A stretch of 64,000 nucleotides of DNA from Rhodococcus sp. (in: high G+C Gram-positive bacteria) (GTDB lineage: Bacteria; Actinomycetota; Actinomycetes; Mycobacteriales; Mycobacteriaceae), in NCBI RefSeq assembly GCF_023264675.1, contig NZ_JAHFVG010000003.1, forward strand, positions 124,001-188,000, read 5' to 3'. Positions 24,914-33,807 of the stretch are shown here, piece after piece (positions within the stretch are counted from its first letter, which is position 1; every line of letters begins with the position of its first letter). The notes beneath the pieces are model-generated. The model did not search any database. It saw only the letters and a program-made list of their open reading frames with translations, and was not told the DNA's origin. Made by a program: the position numbers and the translations under genes.

Positions 24914-26449
24914 TCAGCCGAGCGCTGTCGTGTATTGATCACGCAACGTGCGTTTGAGGATCTTGCCGGCCCCCGAGATGGGCAGCGAGTCTACGAAGAC
25001 CGCCGACCTGGGCAACTTGTAGTTGGCAATATATGCGCGGCAGAAGTCGCGTAGCTCCGACTCGGTCACCGACGTACCGGGCACGAGGACGACAACGGCG
25101 TGAACACGTTCGCCCCAGTCCGCGTCCGGAACGCCGATCACGGCCACCTGGGCCACCGCCGGATGCTTGGCGAGCACGTTCTCGACCTCGATCGAGTACA
25201 CGTTCTCACCGCCGGTGATGACCATGTCCTTCAACCTGTCGGCGACGAACACGTATCCGTCGTCATCCATGTACCCGGCATCTCCGGTGTGCATCCAGCC
25301 ACCGTGCAAGGCTGCCGCCGTTTCGGTCGGCTTGTTCCAGTAGCCGGTCATGACGTGATCACCGCGAACCACGATCTCGCCGACTTCCCCTCGGGGCAGT
25401 TCGGCATCGTCGATTCCGATGATGCGCACCTCGGACTGGGCAGCCGCTCGGCCGCAACTGCGCCTCAACCGAGGGTCGTCGTGGTCATCGGCGGTGAGAA
25501 GAGTTGCGACCGGCGCTAATTCGGTCATGCCGTATGCCTGCGTCAGACGTACGTCCGGAAACAGTTCTCTGGCACGCGCGAGTAGTGCCTCCGAGATGGG
25601 CGAGGCGCCGTACATGATCCGGGTCAGGCTCGACAGATCGGCGTTCTTCGCCCCGGGTGAGTCCACCAGCAACTGGATCATCGTCGGAACGAGCAGCGCA
25701 TCGGTGACGCTGTGTCGGGCAATCGCGTCGACGACGCCATCAGGAGTGAACGACGGGACCATCACGTGGGTCGAACGCGTGAGGCAGCCGATACTCCACG
25801 CAGCGAGGTCGGCCAAGTGGAACATCGGAGCCGCATGCAGAAGAACACCGCCACGGTTGAGGATGTCGGTGGTCACCAACGACCCCATCGCCGAGGTCAG
25901 GCACGCGCGATGCGAGAGCATGACGCCCTTCGGTGTCCCGGTGGTGCCGCCGGTATAGAAGATTCCGTAGAGATCGTCGCCACCGCGTCGTGCGTCCTCG
26001 ACGGGATCGGCGTCGCGAATCAGCTCTTCGTAGTCGAGCATCCCCGCAGGAGTGTCGTTCTCGCCGATGAAGATCACCGACGACAGCGTGGGCGAAAGCG
26101 CACGGAGTTCGGGAACCAAGCTCGCGAAAGCGTCGTCGACGAGCAAAATGTCAGTGTTGCTGTCGACGAGCGAGTACGCGATCTCGGCGGCGCTCCACCG
26201 GACGTTCACCGGTGTCACGACGCAGCCTGCCCACGGCGTCGCATACAGAAACTCGTGATAGCGGTCGCTGTTCAATGCCAGGATGCCGATCCTGTCGCCG
26301 GCTTCGGCGCCCAGTCCCCGTAGCGCTCCCGCGAACCTGGCGACGCGGTCGGCGACCTCGGCAGCCGTCCGCGAACGGTCGCGATACACCGTGACCGTGT
26401 GCCCGGGGGCAGCTTGAGCGGTCTGGATCAGCGATTGAGTGATGAGCAC
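24914..26449 (-). CDS. acyl-CoA synthetase (AMP-forming, fatty-acid/aromatic acid CoA ligase family)
   Basis: 511 aa. Adenylation motifs appear in order: YTGGTTGTPKGVMLSH (P-loop-like A3, about 163-178), YGMTE (about 305), GWMHTGDAGYMDDDGYVFVADRLKD (A7-A8, about 380-405) and the catalytic Lys segment SGAGKILKRTLR at the end. It would activate a carboxylic acid as an acyl-adenylate and then a CoA thioester. The GTG at 26449 is chosen because GGAGG lies 5 bases before it; an ATG four codons upstream lacks such a site. Divergent from the beta-oxidation-like operon for which it probably supplies the CoA ester. Confidence 0.88.
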   Translation of the reverse strand: MLITQSLIQTAQAAPGHTVTVYRDRSRTAAEVADRVARFAGALRGLGAEAGDRIGILALNSDRYHEFLYATPWAGCVVTPVNVRWSAAEIAYSLVDSNTDILLVDDAFASLVPELRALSPTLSSVIFIGENDTPAGMLDYEELIRDADPVEDARRGGDDLYGIFYTGGTTGTPKGVMLSHRACLTSAMGSLVTTDILNRGGVLLHAAPMFHLADLAAWSIGCLTRSTHVMVPSFTPDGVVDAIARHSVTDALLVPTMIQLLVDSPGAKNADLSSLTRIMYGASPISEALLARARELFPDVRLTQAYGMTELAPVATLLTADDHDDPRLRRSCGRAAAQSEVRIIGIDDAELPRGEVGEIVVRGDHVMTGYWNKPTETAAALHGGWMHTGDAGYMDDDGYVFVADRLKDMVITGGENVYSIEVENVLAKHPAVAQVAVIGVPDADWGERVHAVVVLVPGTSVTESELRDFCRAYIANYKLPRSAVFVDSLPISGAGKILKRTLRDQYTTALG

Positions 26450-26564
26450 GTGGCCCTCCATTGTGAATATCCAACAGTGTGATGGTCGCTACATTTAATC
26501 AAACTATTGCATGCAGAGCCGTATGGGTGCAAGCTATGTGAATAACCAATCGTACGGAGACATG

Positions 26565-27743
26565 ATGAGTCGAATTCTTGTGGCAGGCGTCGGAATGATT
26601 CCGTTCGCCACCCCACGCACCAGCGCGCCCTACGACGAGATGGCGCCGACAGCAATCCGTCGCGCCCTCGCCGACGCAGGCGTAGACCTCGACGATGTGC
26701 AGCAGGCCTACGCCGGCTACGTGTACGGCGACTCGACCAGCGGTCAGCGGGCCTTGTACCAGGTCGGGCGGATGGGCATCCCCATCATCAACGTCAACAA
26801 CAACTGCTCGACCGGTTCCACGGCCTTGTTCCTGGCACGTCAAGCCATCGAATCCGGTGCCGTCGACTGCGTTCTGGCATTCGGGTTCGAGCAGATGGAA
26901 CGCGGAGCTCTGACCATGAAGTGGCCGGACCGTCCAAGCCCCTTCGTCGACTTCATGGAGATCGCACAGCAGCAGAACGGGGTAAGTGATGCACCGTTCG
27001 CCGCGCAGCTGTTCGGCGGAGCTGGGGCCGAATACGCCGAACGATACGGAGTTTCCCCCGAAACGTTCGCGATGGTATCGGTGAAGTCGCGCAGACATGC
27101 AGCCCACAACCCGTATGCAGTGTTCCGCGACGCGGTGACCGTCGAAGAGGTGCTCGGGTCTCCGGCAGTCTTCGGCCCGCTCACCAGGTTGCAGTGTTGC
27201 CCTCCGACATGCGGTGCCGCTGCCGCTGTGCTCGTGAGCGAGAAGTTTGCTCGCGCGCACGGTCTGCGCAACACTGTCGCGATCAGTGCGCAAGCGATGA
27301 CGACCGACCGTGACGACACGTTCGACGGCAACTTGGCCAACCTCGTGGGTGCAGGCATGAGCCGTCGCGCCGCCGACCAGGTGTACGAAAAGGCAGGAGT
27401 CGACCCGAAGGACATTCGTGTCGTCGAACTCCACGACTGCTTCACCGCCAACGAAATCCTCTCCTACGAGGCTTTGCGACTCACTCCGGACGGCACGGCC
27501 GAAAAGTTCATCCTGGAAGGTGAGAACACCTACGGCGGATCGGTCGTGACGAATCCGTCGGGTGGGTTGCTTTCCAAAGGCCATCCGCTCGGAGCAACCG
27601 GCCTTGCGCAGTGCGCCGAACTGTCCTGGCAACTTCGCGAGGAAGCCGGTCCACGCCAAGTCGAAGATGCAACGCTTGCCCTGGCACACAACATCGGCCT
27701 CGGTGGCGCAGCCGTGGTGACCCTCTACGAAAAGGTCGGCTGA
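26565..27743 (+). CDS. thiolase family protein (SCP-x/lipid-transfer-type acetyl-CoA acyltransferase)
   Basis: 392 aa. The nucleophilic Cys lies in NNNCSTGSTALFLA (about 82-95) and the C-terminal catalytic block GGLLSKGHPLGATG supplies the His (about 340-355). Like SCP-x thiolases, it has HDCFTANEILSYEAL instead of the classical NEAFA motif. These enzymes cleave beta-ketoacyl-CoA, often with branched or steroid-like chains. An ATG at 26562 is an alternative start. It is the first of six genes in one direction with gaps of 1-36 bp or overlaps. Confidence 0.88.
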   Translation: MSRILVAGVGMIPFATPRTSAPYDEMAPTAIRRALADAGVDLDDVQQAYAGYVYGDSTSGQRALYQVGRMGIPIINVNNNCSTGSTALFLARQAIESGAVDCVLAFGFEQMERGALTMKWPDRPSPFVDFMEIAQQQNGVSDAPFAAQLFGGAGAEYAERYGVSPETFAMVSVKSRRHAAHNPYAVFRDAVTVEEVLGSPAVFGPLTRLQCCPPTCGAAAAVLVSEKFARAHGLRNTVAISAQAMTTDRDDTFDGNLANLVGAGMSRRAADQVYEKAGVDPKDIRVVELHDCFTANEILSYEALRLTPDGTAEKFILEGENTYGGSVVTNPSGGLLSKGHPLGATGLAQCAELSWQLREEAGPRQVEDATLALAHNIGLGGAAVVTLYEKVG

Positions 27744-27744
27744 C

Positions 27745-28206
27745 ATGTCGATCGATATCGACGCGGCGAAAGCGTATGTTTTCGAGGAGTTCTCGGTCCT
27801 CGTCGAGCGCGGGCGATTGAGGTCGTTCGCACGCGCGATCGGCGAGACCGACCCTGTGTACACGGACTTCGCCTGTGCCGAGGCAGCCGGTTACCGCGAT
27901 ATCCCTGCCCCTCCCACGTTCTTGTTCAGCCTCGGTCTCGAAGCACCGGAGCCATTCGGCTACTTGTCGGATCTGGGTATCGATCTTCGAAGAATCCTTC
28001 ACGGCGAGCAGCGATTCGACTACCGAACACCGGTATGCGCCGGTGACGAGATCACGTTGCGAGAGACGATCGACGATGTGTACAGCAAACGCGGCGGTGC
28101 TCTCGAATTTCTGGTGAAGCGCACCGAATTCCTGCGTGACAACGATCTCGTCGGTACCGGAACGACGACGATCGTCGTTAGGCACCCGAAAGAGCAGGCG
28201 CGATGA
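27745..28206 (+). CDS. MaoC-like dehydratase, FAS1-type N-terminal half (HadA/HadC-like)
   Basis: 153 aa. Hot-dog fold family: the N-terminal FAIRIGETDPVYTD-like stretch (RSFARAIGETDPVYTDFACA) and IPAPPTFLFSL are typical of the non-catalytic half of split (R)-hydratases. HGEQRFDYRTPVCAGDEI continues the family pattern. It lacks the catalytic D-x-N-P-x-H. It overlaps the next gene by 4 bp (ATGA), and the two products probably form one heterodimeric hydratase as HadAB does. Confidence 0.85.
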   Translation: MSIDIDAAKAYVFEEFSVLVERGRLRSFARAIGETDPVYTDFACAEAAGYRDIPAPPTFLFSLGLEAPEPFGYLSDLGIDLRRILHGEQRFDYRTPVCAGDEITLRETIDDVYSKRGGALEFLVKRTEFLRDNDLVGTGTTTIVVRHPKEQAR

Positions 28207-28616
28207 ATACACAGTTGTCGTCCGGTCCGGCAATCGGAGACGTGCTGCCCGAACTCGAGATCGGTGAGATCACGCGGACCACTCTCGCGCTGTTCGCGGG
28301 CGCCAGCGGTGACCACAACCCCATTCACATCGACCTCGACGTCGCTCGGTCGGCCGGGCTGGACGATGTCTTCGCCCACGGAATGCTGAGCATGGCCTAC
28401 TTGGGCCGTCTGTTGACATGCTGGGTACCTGTCGACCGAATACGCACGTATGCAGTGCGTTTCGCGGCAATCACCCCACTCCACGCCGAGCCGACGTGCC
28501 GGGCAACGGTCGTGAGCGTCGATCCCGAGGGCAACACCGCAACACTCGACCTATCGGTATCCCTGCCCGACGGCACCGTGACACTCACGGGCTCAGCCGT
28601 CGTCGCCCTGATCTGA
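28203..28616 (+). CDS. MaoC-like (R)-specific enoyl-CoA hydratase, catalytic half
   Basis: 137 aa. The hydratase-2 motif is intact: FAGASGDHNPIHIDLDVARSAG (about 37-58) with catalytic Asp and His, followed by FAHGMLSMAYLG. As the partner of the preceding gene it would hydrate a trans-2-enoyl-CoA to an (R)-3-hydroxyacyl-CoA, which the next gene's SDR could oxidise for the thiolase. Confidence 0.87.
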   Translation: MNTQLSSGPAIGDVLPELEIGEITRTTLALFAGASGDHNPIHIDLDVARSAGLDDVFAHGMLSMAYLGRLLTCWVPVDRIRTYAVRFAAITPLHAEPTCRATVVSVDPEGNTATLDLSVSLPDGTVTLTGSAVVALI

Positions 28617-28651
28617 TCCGACCCGATTACCACTCCCCGAGGAGAACACCC

Positions 28652-29482
28652 ATGTCTGCACTGACCGGCAAGGTCGCCATCGTCACCGGTTCCGGCCGCG
28701 GAATCGGTCGCGAAATTGCACTCAAACTCGCGTCCGCAGGAGCGAAAGTAGTCGTCAACGATCTCGACGACGAACCTGCCTCGCGCACGGTCGCCGATAT
28801 CGTCGCAGCGGGCGGGGCTGCAGTCGCCTGCACCGGCAGCGTCACCGAGGAAGAGTTCGCCGATCGATTCGTCTCGACCGCGATCGAGACATTCCACGGT
28901 CTGGACATAATCGTCAACAATGCCGGGTACACATGGGATTCGGTGATTCAGAAAATGTCCGACGAACAGTGGGACGCGATTCTCGACGTCCACCTGAAGG
29001 CGCCGTTCCGAATTCTGCGCGCCGCGCAGCCTGTGATCTCGTCGATGGTGAAGCGCGAGCGCGCGGAAGGTGTGCCCGTGCCGTGCCGAAAGGTAGTGAA
29101 CATTTCGTCGATTGCCGGGCTCGGGGGCAATGTAGGCCAGGCCAACTACTCCGCAGCGAAAGCCGGCGTCACCGGGCTCACCAAGAGCATCGCCAAGGAA
29201 TGGGGCCGGAACAACGTCACCGTCAATTCGGTTGCGTTCGGTCTCATCACGACCAGGCTCACGGAATCGCCTGCAGGTGCTGACGGCAGCATCGACATTG
29301 CCGGCCGCGACATCAAGGTCGGAGTCAACCCGCAACTGTTGGAGTCGATGGCCGCGCAGATCCCGCTCGGCCGTGCCGGAACTGCAGCGGAAGCCGCAGG
29401 TGCCGTCTATCTGCTGTGCCTACCCGAGTCCGACTACGTCAGCGCCCAGACACTCGTCTGCGGCGGCGGATACATCATCTGA
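28652..29482 (+). CDS. short-chain dehydrogenase/reductase (3-hydroxyacyl-CoA dehydrogenase-like)
   Basis: 276 aa. Classical SDR motifs: TGSGRGIG for the coenzyme (12-19), VNNAGY (about 89-94), the catalytic Ser in NISSIAG and Y-x-x-x-K in YSAAKAG (about 165-171). The length of about 275 with insertions (VKRERAEGVPVPCRK) matches FabG-like or multifunctional-enzyme-type 3-hydroxyacyl dehydrogenases. GAGGAGA precedes the ATG at 28652; a longer upstream frame overlaps the hydratase and was not used. Confidence 0.88.
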   Translation: MSALTGKVAIVTGSGRGIGREIALKLASAGAKVVVNDLDDEPASRTVADIVAAGGAAVACTGSVTEEEFADRFVSTAIETFHGLDIIVNNAGYTWDSVIQKMSDEQWDAILDVHLKAPFRILRAAQPVISSMVKRERAEGVPVPCRKVVNISSIAGLGGNVGQANYSAAKAGVTGLTKSIAKEWGRNNVTVNSVAFGLITTRLTESPAGADGSIDIAGRDIKVGVNPQLLESMAAQIPLGRAGTAAEAAGAVYLLCLPESDYVSAQTLVCGGGYII

Positions 29483-29494
29483 TCGGAAACCGAC

Positions 29495-30643
29495 ATGAAA
29501 CGAACACTCTTCGACGCCGAACACGACGATTACCGCGCGAGCGTCCGCGAATTCGTTGCACGGAAGGTGCAACCCCATTACACCGACTGGGAGAACGACG
29601 GAATAGTGCCGCGAACCTTGTTCGCCGATTGTGCGGCGCTCGGAACGTTCGCGGCCGTCCCGGAGGAGTTCGGCGGCAGTGGTATCCGCGACTTTCGGTT
29701 CAATGCCGTACTCGCCGAGGAGGCTGCACATGCAGCCGTAGCACCGGCTCTCCTCGGCCCTGTTCTGCAAGCGGACGTCTGCATGCCGTATTTGTTGGAC
29801 CTGACGAACGACGAGCAGAAGGCTCGATGGCTCCCCGGAATCGCGGAGGGCACGACCATCACTGCTGTTGCGATGACCGAGCCGGGTACCGGATCCGATC
29901 TGGCCGGCATCGCGACCACAGCGGTACGCGACGGTGACAACTACATCGTCAACGGCACCAAGACGTTCATCACCAACGGCATCAACTCGGACCTGGTGAT
30001 CTGCGCCGTCCGCACCGGGCCCGATCCTCACCGGGGTATCAGTCTCCTGGTTCTCGAACGGGGCATGCCCGGGTTCACGCGTGGTCGTCGGCTGGAGAAA
30101 GTCGGTCTACACGCTCAGGACACGGCGGAATTGGTATTCGTCGATGTTGCTGTTCCCGCCGCGAATCTGCTGGGCGAGGAGGGCGGCGGATTCTTCGGGC
30201 TCACGGCCAACCTCCCGCAGGAGCGAGTGTCGTTGGCGGTAGCGGCGATAGCCGGTGCAGCGGCGGCAGTCGACTGGACCCTGCGGTACGTCCGAGAGCG
30301 ACGCGCGTTCGGACATTCGATCGGTGCTTTTCAAAACACCAGGTTCACGCTCGCCGACCTCGTCACCGAAGTGGACATCACACAGTGCTACGTCGACCGC
30401 TGTGTCGAGGAACTGGTAGCCGGTCGGCTGTCACCGGTCGATGCGGCCAAGGCGAAACTCTGGGCAACCGAATTGCAGAGCAGGGTCGTCGACGCCTGCG
30501 TGCAGCTGCACGGCGGTTACGGATACATGGCCGAATACCCGATCGCGCGGGCATATGCGGACTCACGTATCGCGAGGATCTACGGTGGCACCAGCGAGAT
30601 CATGAAGGAGATCATCGGCAAGTCGTTGAAGCTGAACAATTGA
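29495..30643 (+). CDS. acyl-CoA dehydrogenase
   Basis: 382 aa, the family's normal size. The FAD/substrate motif VAMTEPGTGSDLAGI (about 125-139) and the C-terminal QLHGGYGYMAEYPIARAYADSR and IYGGTSEIMKEIIGKSL are visible. A Gly stands where MCAD/SCAD carry the catalytic Glu (Y-E-G-T); the Y-G-G-T form is the one found in long-chain-type dehydrogenases, whose base is elsewhere. It would introduce the 2,3 double bond in the acyl-CoA made by the divergent ligase. Confidence 0.9.
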   Translation: MKRTLFDAEHDDYRASVREFVARKVQPHYTDWENDGIVPRTLFADCAALGTFAAVPEEFGGSGIRDFRFNAVLAEEAAHAAVAPALLGPVLQADVCMPYLLDLTNDEQKARWLPGIAEGTTITAVAMTEPGTGSDLAGIATTAVRDGDNYIVNGTKTFITNGINSDLVICAVRTGPDPHRGISLLVLERGMPGFTRGRRLEKVGLHAQDTAELVFVDVAVPAANLLGEEGGGFFGLTANLPQERVSLAVAAIAGAAAAVDWTLRYVRERRAFGHSIGAFQNTRFTLADLVTEVDITQCYVDRCVEELVAGRLSPVDAAKAKLWATELQSRVVDACVQLHGGYGYMAEYPIARAYADSRIARIYGGTSEIMKEIIGKSLKLNN

Positions 30644-30671
30644 GACGACCTCCGATGCGGCGAGGAGACCG

Positions 30672-31817
30672 ATGAGCACTGCACCGGCAGCACGGACGCG
30701 ACCGTCCAACAGACGTGAGATGGTCGTCGGCGCCGCGACGGAACTCTTTGCGACGCGTGGCTACGAAAACGTCGGAATGAGCGATGTCGCCGACGGGGTC
30801 GGGGTGCGCCCGTCGGCGCTGTACCGGCATTTCGCCAACAAGGAATCACTGCTCGCCGAGGTGTTCGCGGCGTATGTCGGTAGCCTGTGCGACGCGCTCG
30901 ACTCGGGAGCACAATCATCGGGACCACCGGACGCTGCCCTGCAAGCACTGATCGATGCAGTTCTGAAAGACCGCGTTGCGGGACGTCTGTGGATTCGTGA
31001 GTCCCGTTACCTACCGGCAGAGTATTCAGCCGAGGTACGGGAGACGCTGCTCGTCCGCCTCGACGTGATCGTGGGATCGCCCGACGACGGCCGACGAAGC
31101 CGCCCGCGGTCGGTGGCCGTGCTCGGGGTGGTGTTGAGCGTCGCGCTTCATGCGTCCGAATCGACGACACCGCCGATGCGCGACCTCCTCGCCACGCTCG
31201 TGCGGCGAGCAGCGTCGGGGCCGCTCTCTCCGACCGAGATCGAGCGGGCGGCCGCATCGCCCACAGGATTGCCTAGAGTGTCGAAACGGGAGCAAATACT
31301 CGCCGCGGCAGTCGATCTGTTCGCCGACAGAACATACAACGGAGTCGGAATGGAAGACATTGCGGCTGCTGTCGATCTGGCTTCGTCGAGCATTTACAAC
31401 CACTTTTCAAGCAAGGGTGAGATCCTCGCGGTCGCGTTGCACCGCGGAAACGGATTCATCCAGGTCTCGCTCGACGATGCGCTCGCGGCGTCCGATTGTC
31501 AGGCCGATGCGTTACAGGCCGTGGTGGCCACCTATGCAGGCTTCGCTGTGCGACACCCGGGCATGGTTCAGGTGACAGTGTCGGAAGCCGGCGAACTGTC
31601 CGAGCACGACAGTGGTGTTCTGCGCGACGCTCAGCGCGGTTACATCGACGAGTGGGTCCATCTGTGCACCCATCTGAGCGAGGAGGATTCGGCCGCCAGA
31701 CGCGTTACCGTGATGTCGACGGTTACTGCGATCAACGACCTTGCACGGTCGTCTCCCGATTCAGACGAGGCATTCGTTGCCACGTACGGCCGGCAGATCC
31801 TCGGTCTTCCCGTCTGA
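30672..31817 (+). CDS. TetR-family regulator with two DNA-binding domains
   Basis: 381 aa, about twice the usual TetR length. The first TetR HTH is at about 14-60 (GAATELFATRGYENVGMSDVADG, VRPSALYRHFANKESLL). A second complete one follows at about 203-250 (ILAAAVDLFADRTYNGVGMEDIAA, ASSSIYNHFSSKGEILA). Each is followed by a helical ligand-binding-like part. Such tandem-TetR proteins are known in mycolic-acid actinobacteria beside fatty-acid/steroid operons. Last gene of the operon, 28 bp after the dehydrogenase, hence a likely local repressor. Confidence 0.85.
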   Translation: MSTAPAARTRPSNRREMVVGAATELFATRGYENVGMSDVADGVGVRPSALYRHFANKESLLAEVFAAYVGSLCDALDSGAQSSGPPDAALQALIDAVLKDRVAGRLWIRESRYLPAEYSAEVRETLLVRLDVIVGSPDDGRRSRPRSVAVLGVVLSVALHASESTTPPMRDLLATLVRRAASGPLSPTEIERAAASPTGLPRVSKREQILAAAVDLFADRTYNGVGMEDIAAAVDLASSSIYNHFSSKGEILAVALHRGNGFIQVSLDDALAASDCQADALQAVVATYAGFAVRHPGMVQVTVSEAGELSEHDSGVLRDAQRGYIDEWVHLCTHLSEEDSAARRVTVMSTVTAINDLARSSPDSDEAFVATYGRQILGLPV

Positions 31818-31829
31818 GTGCTGCGACGG

Positions 31830-32171
31830 TCACTTCTGGTTGAGTTCGACCGCGGCACGGATCAAGGCAGAAAATGCGTCCGCATCGACCGTCTCTTCCG
31901 CACGGATATCGACCGCCCGTCGCGTTCCGGCGTCGAGGCTCGCGTTGAATACCCCGGCTGGGTCGGGCAGCGACGCTCCCTTGGCAAAGGTCACCTTGAC
32001 CTTGTCCTTGTACGTTTCGACGGTGCAGATGAGTCCGCCCAGCGTGAATGTCGGTACTCCGTCCGGATTCGATGCCTTCCGCCATTTTGCTTCCTCGGTC
32101 ACCCCGGGCGCCGCGGCGACGATCAACGCGCGCACAACACCTACGGTCTCGACTCGCCAGTCTTCGGTCAT
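31830..32171 (-). CDS. DUF1801 domain protein
   Basis: 113 aa from the ATG at 32171. VRALIVAAAPGVTEEAKWRK, then PTFTLGGLICTVETYKDKVKVTFAKGASLPDPAGVFN and the final AFSALIRAAVELNQK match the small DUF1801/YdhG-like family (SCP2-like alpha+beta fold, often near stress genes). No catalytic function is established. It converges on the TetR gene with a 12-bp gap. Confidence 0.8.
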   Translation of the reverse strand: MTEDWRVETVGVVRALIVAAAPGVTEEAKWRKASNPDGVPTFTLGGLICTVETYKDKVKVTFAKGASLPDPAGVFNASLDAGTRRAVDIRAEETVDADAFSALIRAAVELNQK

Positions 32172-32316
32172 GGTGCCGACTCTAGTGCGGCGTCGCGGGT
32201 CTTTCGACGCATCGCGACAAGTCCAATGCCCGAGCAGCGCCTTCGGCATGTGTGCAACCGACTCAGGTCTATGAGACACTGCGGTCCCCTGATCCGCATG
32301 GATGGAGCTGCACAAC

Positions 32317-32742
32317 ATGACCACCCCGATCCGAGTGCACATCGAGCACGACTTCGACTCCGACGCCGCAACAGTGTTCGAGGCGCTGTCCGAGCACGAG
32401 AATCTCGGGCCAGTCTTCAAGGCAACGATTCGGCGTGTGTGCGACGGACAAACTTCGCGAAACGGTGCCGGATCGACCAGGAGCTTGAAGATCGGGCCGC
32501 TGCCGACCTTCGAAGAGACCACCACTGTGTCACAACCGAATTCACTCATCGAATACAAGATCACCAAGGGCGGGCCCCTTCGTGGGCACTGGGGAGCGCA
32601 GCGACTCACGCCGAATGGCAGTGGAGGGACGCACCTCGATTACACGATCGGCTTCGACGCCCCGCTTCCCGGGATGGCCTTCGTGATCGGCAAAATTCTG
32701 ACCGCAGCGATCACACGAGGTATCGCTTCCCTCGTACCGTGA
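32317..32742 (+). CDS. SRPBCC family protein (polyketide cyclase/dehydrase-like)
   Basis: 141 aa from the ATG at 32317, with GGAG 9 bases upstream; an ATG five codons earlier is possible. The helix-grip pattern is visible: VHIEHDFDSDAATVFEALSEHENLG at the start, and a late alpha-helix (MAFVIGKILTAAITRGIASL). These proteins bind small hydrophobic ligands in one cavity. The ligand is unknown. It stands divergent from the DUF1801 gene. Confidence 0.78.
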   Translation: MTTPIRVHIEHDFDSDAATVFEALSEHENLGPVFKATIRRVCDGQTSRNGAGSTRSLKIGPLPTFEETTTVSQPNSLIEYKITKGGPLRGHWGAQRLTPNGSGGTHLDYTIGFDAPLPGMAFVIGKILTAAITRGIASLVP

Positions 32743-32883
32743 GGCCCATCGTCGCGAATCCTCCTCTCGCAGCGGCGATTACGGGCTCGAACCGCGGTCC
32801 CACTGCAACGGTGCGATGGCCGCCACGTCCTGCTCTCACTGAAGGACTTGGTGTACCGCGTCGCGAACGCATAGAAATGGACC

Positions 32884-33309
32884 GTGCAGCTGACACCGCA
32901 AGAGGACATGAACCGGAGGATGCTCCGAGCGCGAGACGAGATGGACCGCAGCTTCGCCGCGGCCCTCGATGTGCCAACGCTCGCCGCCATCGCCCACCTC
33001 AGCGCCTCGCAGTTCGGGCGCGTCTTCAAACAGGTGTACGGCGAGACACCGCATCGCTACCTTCAGCGCCGCCGTGTCGAGCGAGCGATGACCCTCCTCC
33101 GCCAGACAGACCGCTCGGTAACCGACATCGCATGGGACGTGGGATTCGCCAGCCTCGGCACCTTCAGCCGCACGTTCACTACCGTGGTCGGTTACTCGCC
33201 GTCGACCTTCCGGTCACAACACCAACCGGTGCACGTACCAACCTGCTTCATCGCTGCGTGGACCCGTCCCCGCCGAGACGCGAACCCCGCCGAAAGTCGG
33301 GACGAATAG
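32884..33309 (+). CDS. AraC-family transcriptional regulator, DNA-binding domain only
   Basis: 141 aa with little beyond the double helix-turn-helix domain: LAAIAHLSASQFGRVFKQVYGETPHRYLQRRRVERA and DIAWDVGFASLGTFSRTFTTVVGYSPSTFR at about 32-110. The ligand-binding domain of full-length AraC proteins is missing, as in the short SoxS/MarA type. The start is GTG at 32884, or ATG at 32908. It lies 49 bp before the glyoxalase gene on the same strand and likely regulates or is co-transcribed with it. Confidence 0.85.
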   Translation: MQLTPQEDMNRRMLRARDEMDRSFAAALDVPTLAAIAHLSASQFGRVFKQVYGETPHRYLQRRRVERAMTLLRQTDRSVTDIAWDVGFASLGTFSRTFTTVVGYSPSTFRSQHQPVHVPTCFIAAWTRPRRDANPAESRDE

Positions 33310-33357
33310 TCGTTTCGGATAAGCGGACCGAGCCGCCGAGTGACTAACGTCGTCGAC

Positions 33358-33807
33358 ATGACCACGAACCACATCACTTCCGTCCACATCAAGAGCGTCC
33401 CTGTACTGGACCAGGACGAAGCTCTGAAGTTCTACTCTCAGCACCTCGGATTCGAGGTGTGCGACGACATCGACCTCGGCTTCATGCGTTGGTTGACCGT
33501 GGCGCTGTCTGGCGGCGGCGTCCAGCTTCTACTCGAACTCGTCGGCGGACCTCAGCACGACGCCGAAACAGCAGCGCAGGTGCGCGAACTGGTGACCAAG
33601 GGCGCGCTCGGCGGATTGTTCCTCACCAGCAGTGACGTTCATGCCACGTTCGAGGCACTCCGAGACGCGGGTGTCGAGATCACTCAAGATCCAGTCGAGC
33701 AGCCCTACGGCGTCGACGTCGGCATCCGAGACCCCTTCGGCAACCACATCCGCATCAGTCAACCCAGCAACGCACCGTCCGGTGTCGCCGAGGCCGGTAC
33801 CGCCTGA
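33358..33807 (+). CDS. glyoxalase/bleomycin-resistance (VOC) family protein
   Basis: 149 aa from the ATG at 33358; an ATG six codons upstream is the alternative. A VOC fold in two beta-alpha-beta-beta-beta units is seen: VHIKSVPVLDQDEALKFYSQHLGF, LLLELVGG, then GLFLTSSDVHATFEALRDAGV and GIRDPFGNHIRISQP. Candidate metal ligands are His11 (VHI) and a late Glu/His. This is the frequent extradiol/resistance-like type, with unknown substrate. Its last third is duplicated, in degraded form, at 37.46-37.56 kb. Confidence 0.83.
   Translation: MTTNHITSVHIKSVPVLDQDEALKFYSQHLGFEVCDDIDLGFMRWLTVALSGGGVQLLLELVGGPQHDAETAAQVRELVTKGALGGLFLTSSDVHATFEALRDAGVEITQDPVEQPYGVDVGIRDPFGNHIRISQPSNAPSGVAEAGTA

Noticed and set aside
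24914..26449. Stand-alone aryl-acid activating enzyme for a catecholate siderophore
   Set aside because: It is next to beta-oxidation genes, there are no dihydroxybenzoate synthesis genes in the window, and the NRPS starts with its own A domain and no starter C domain.
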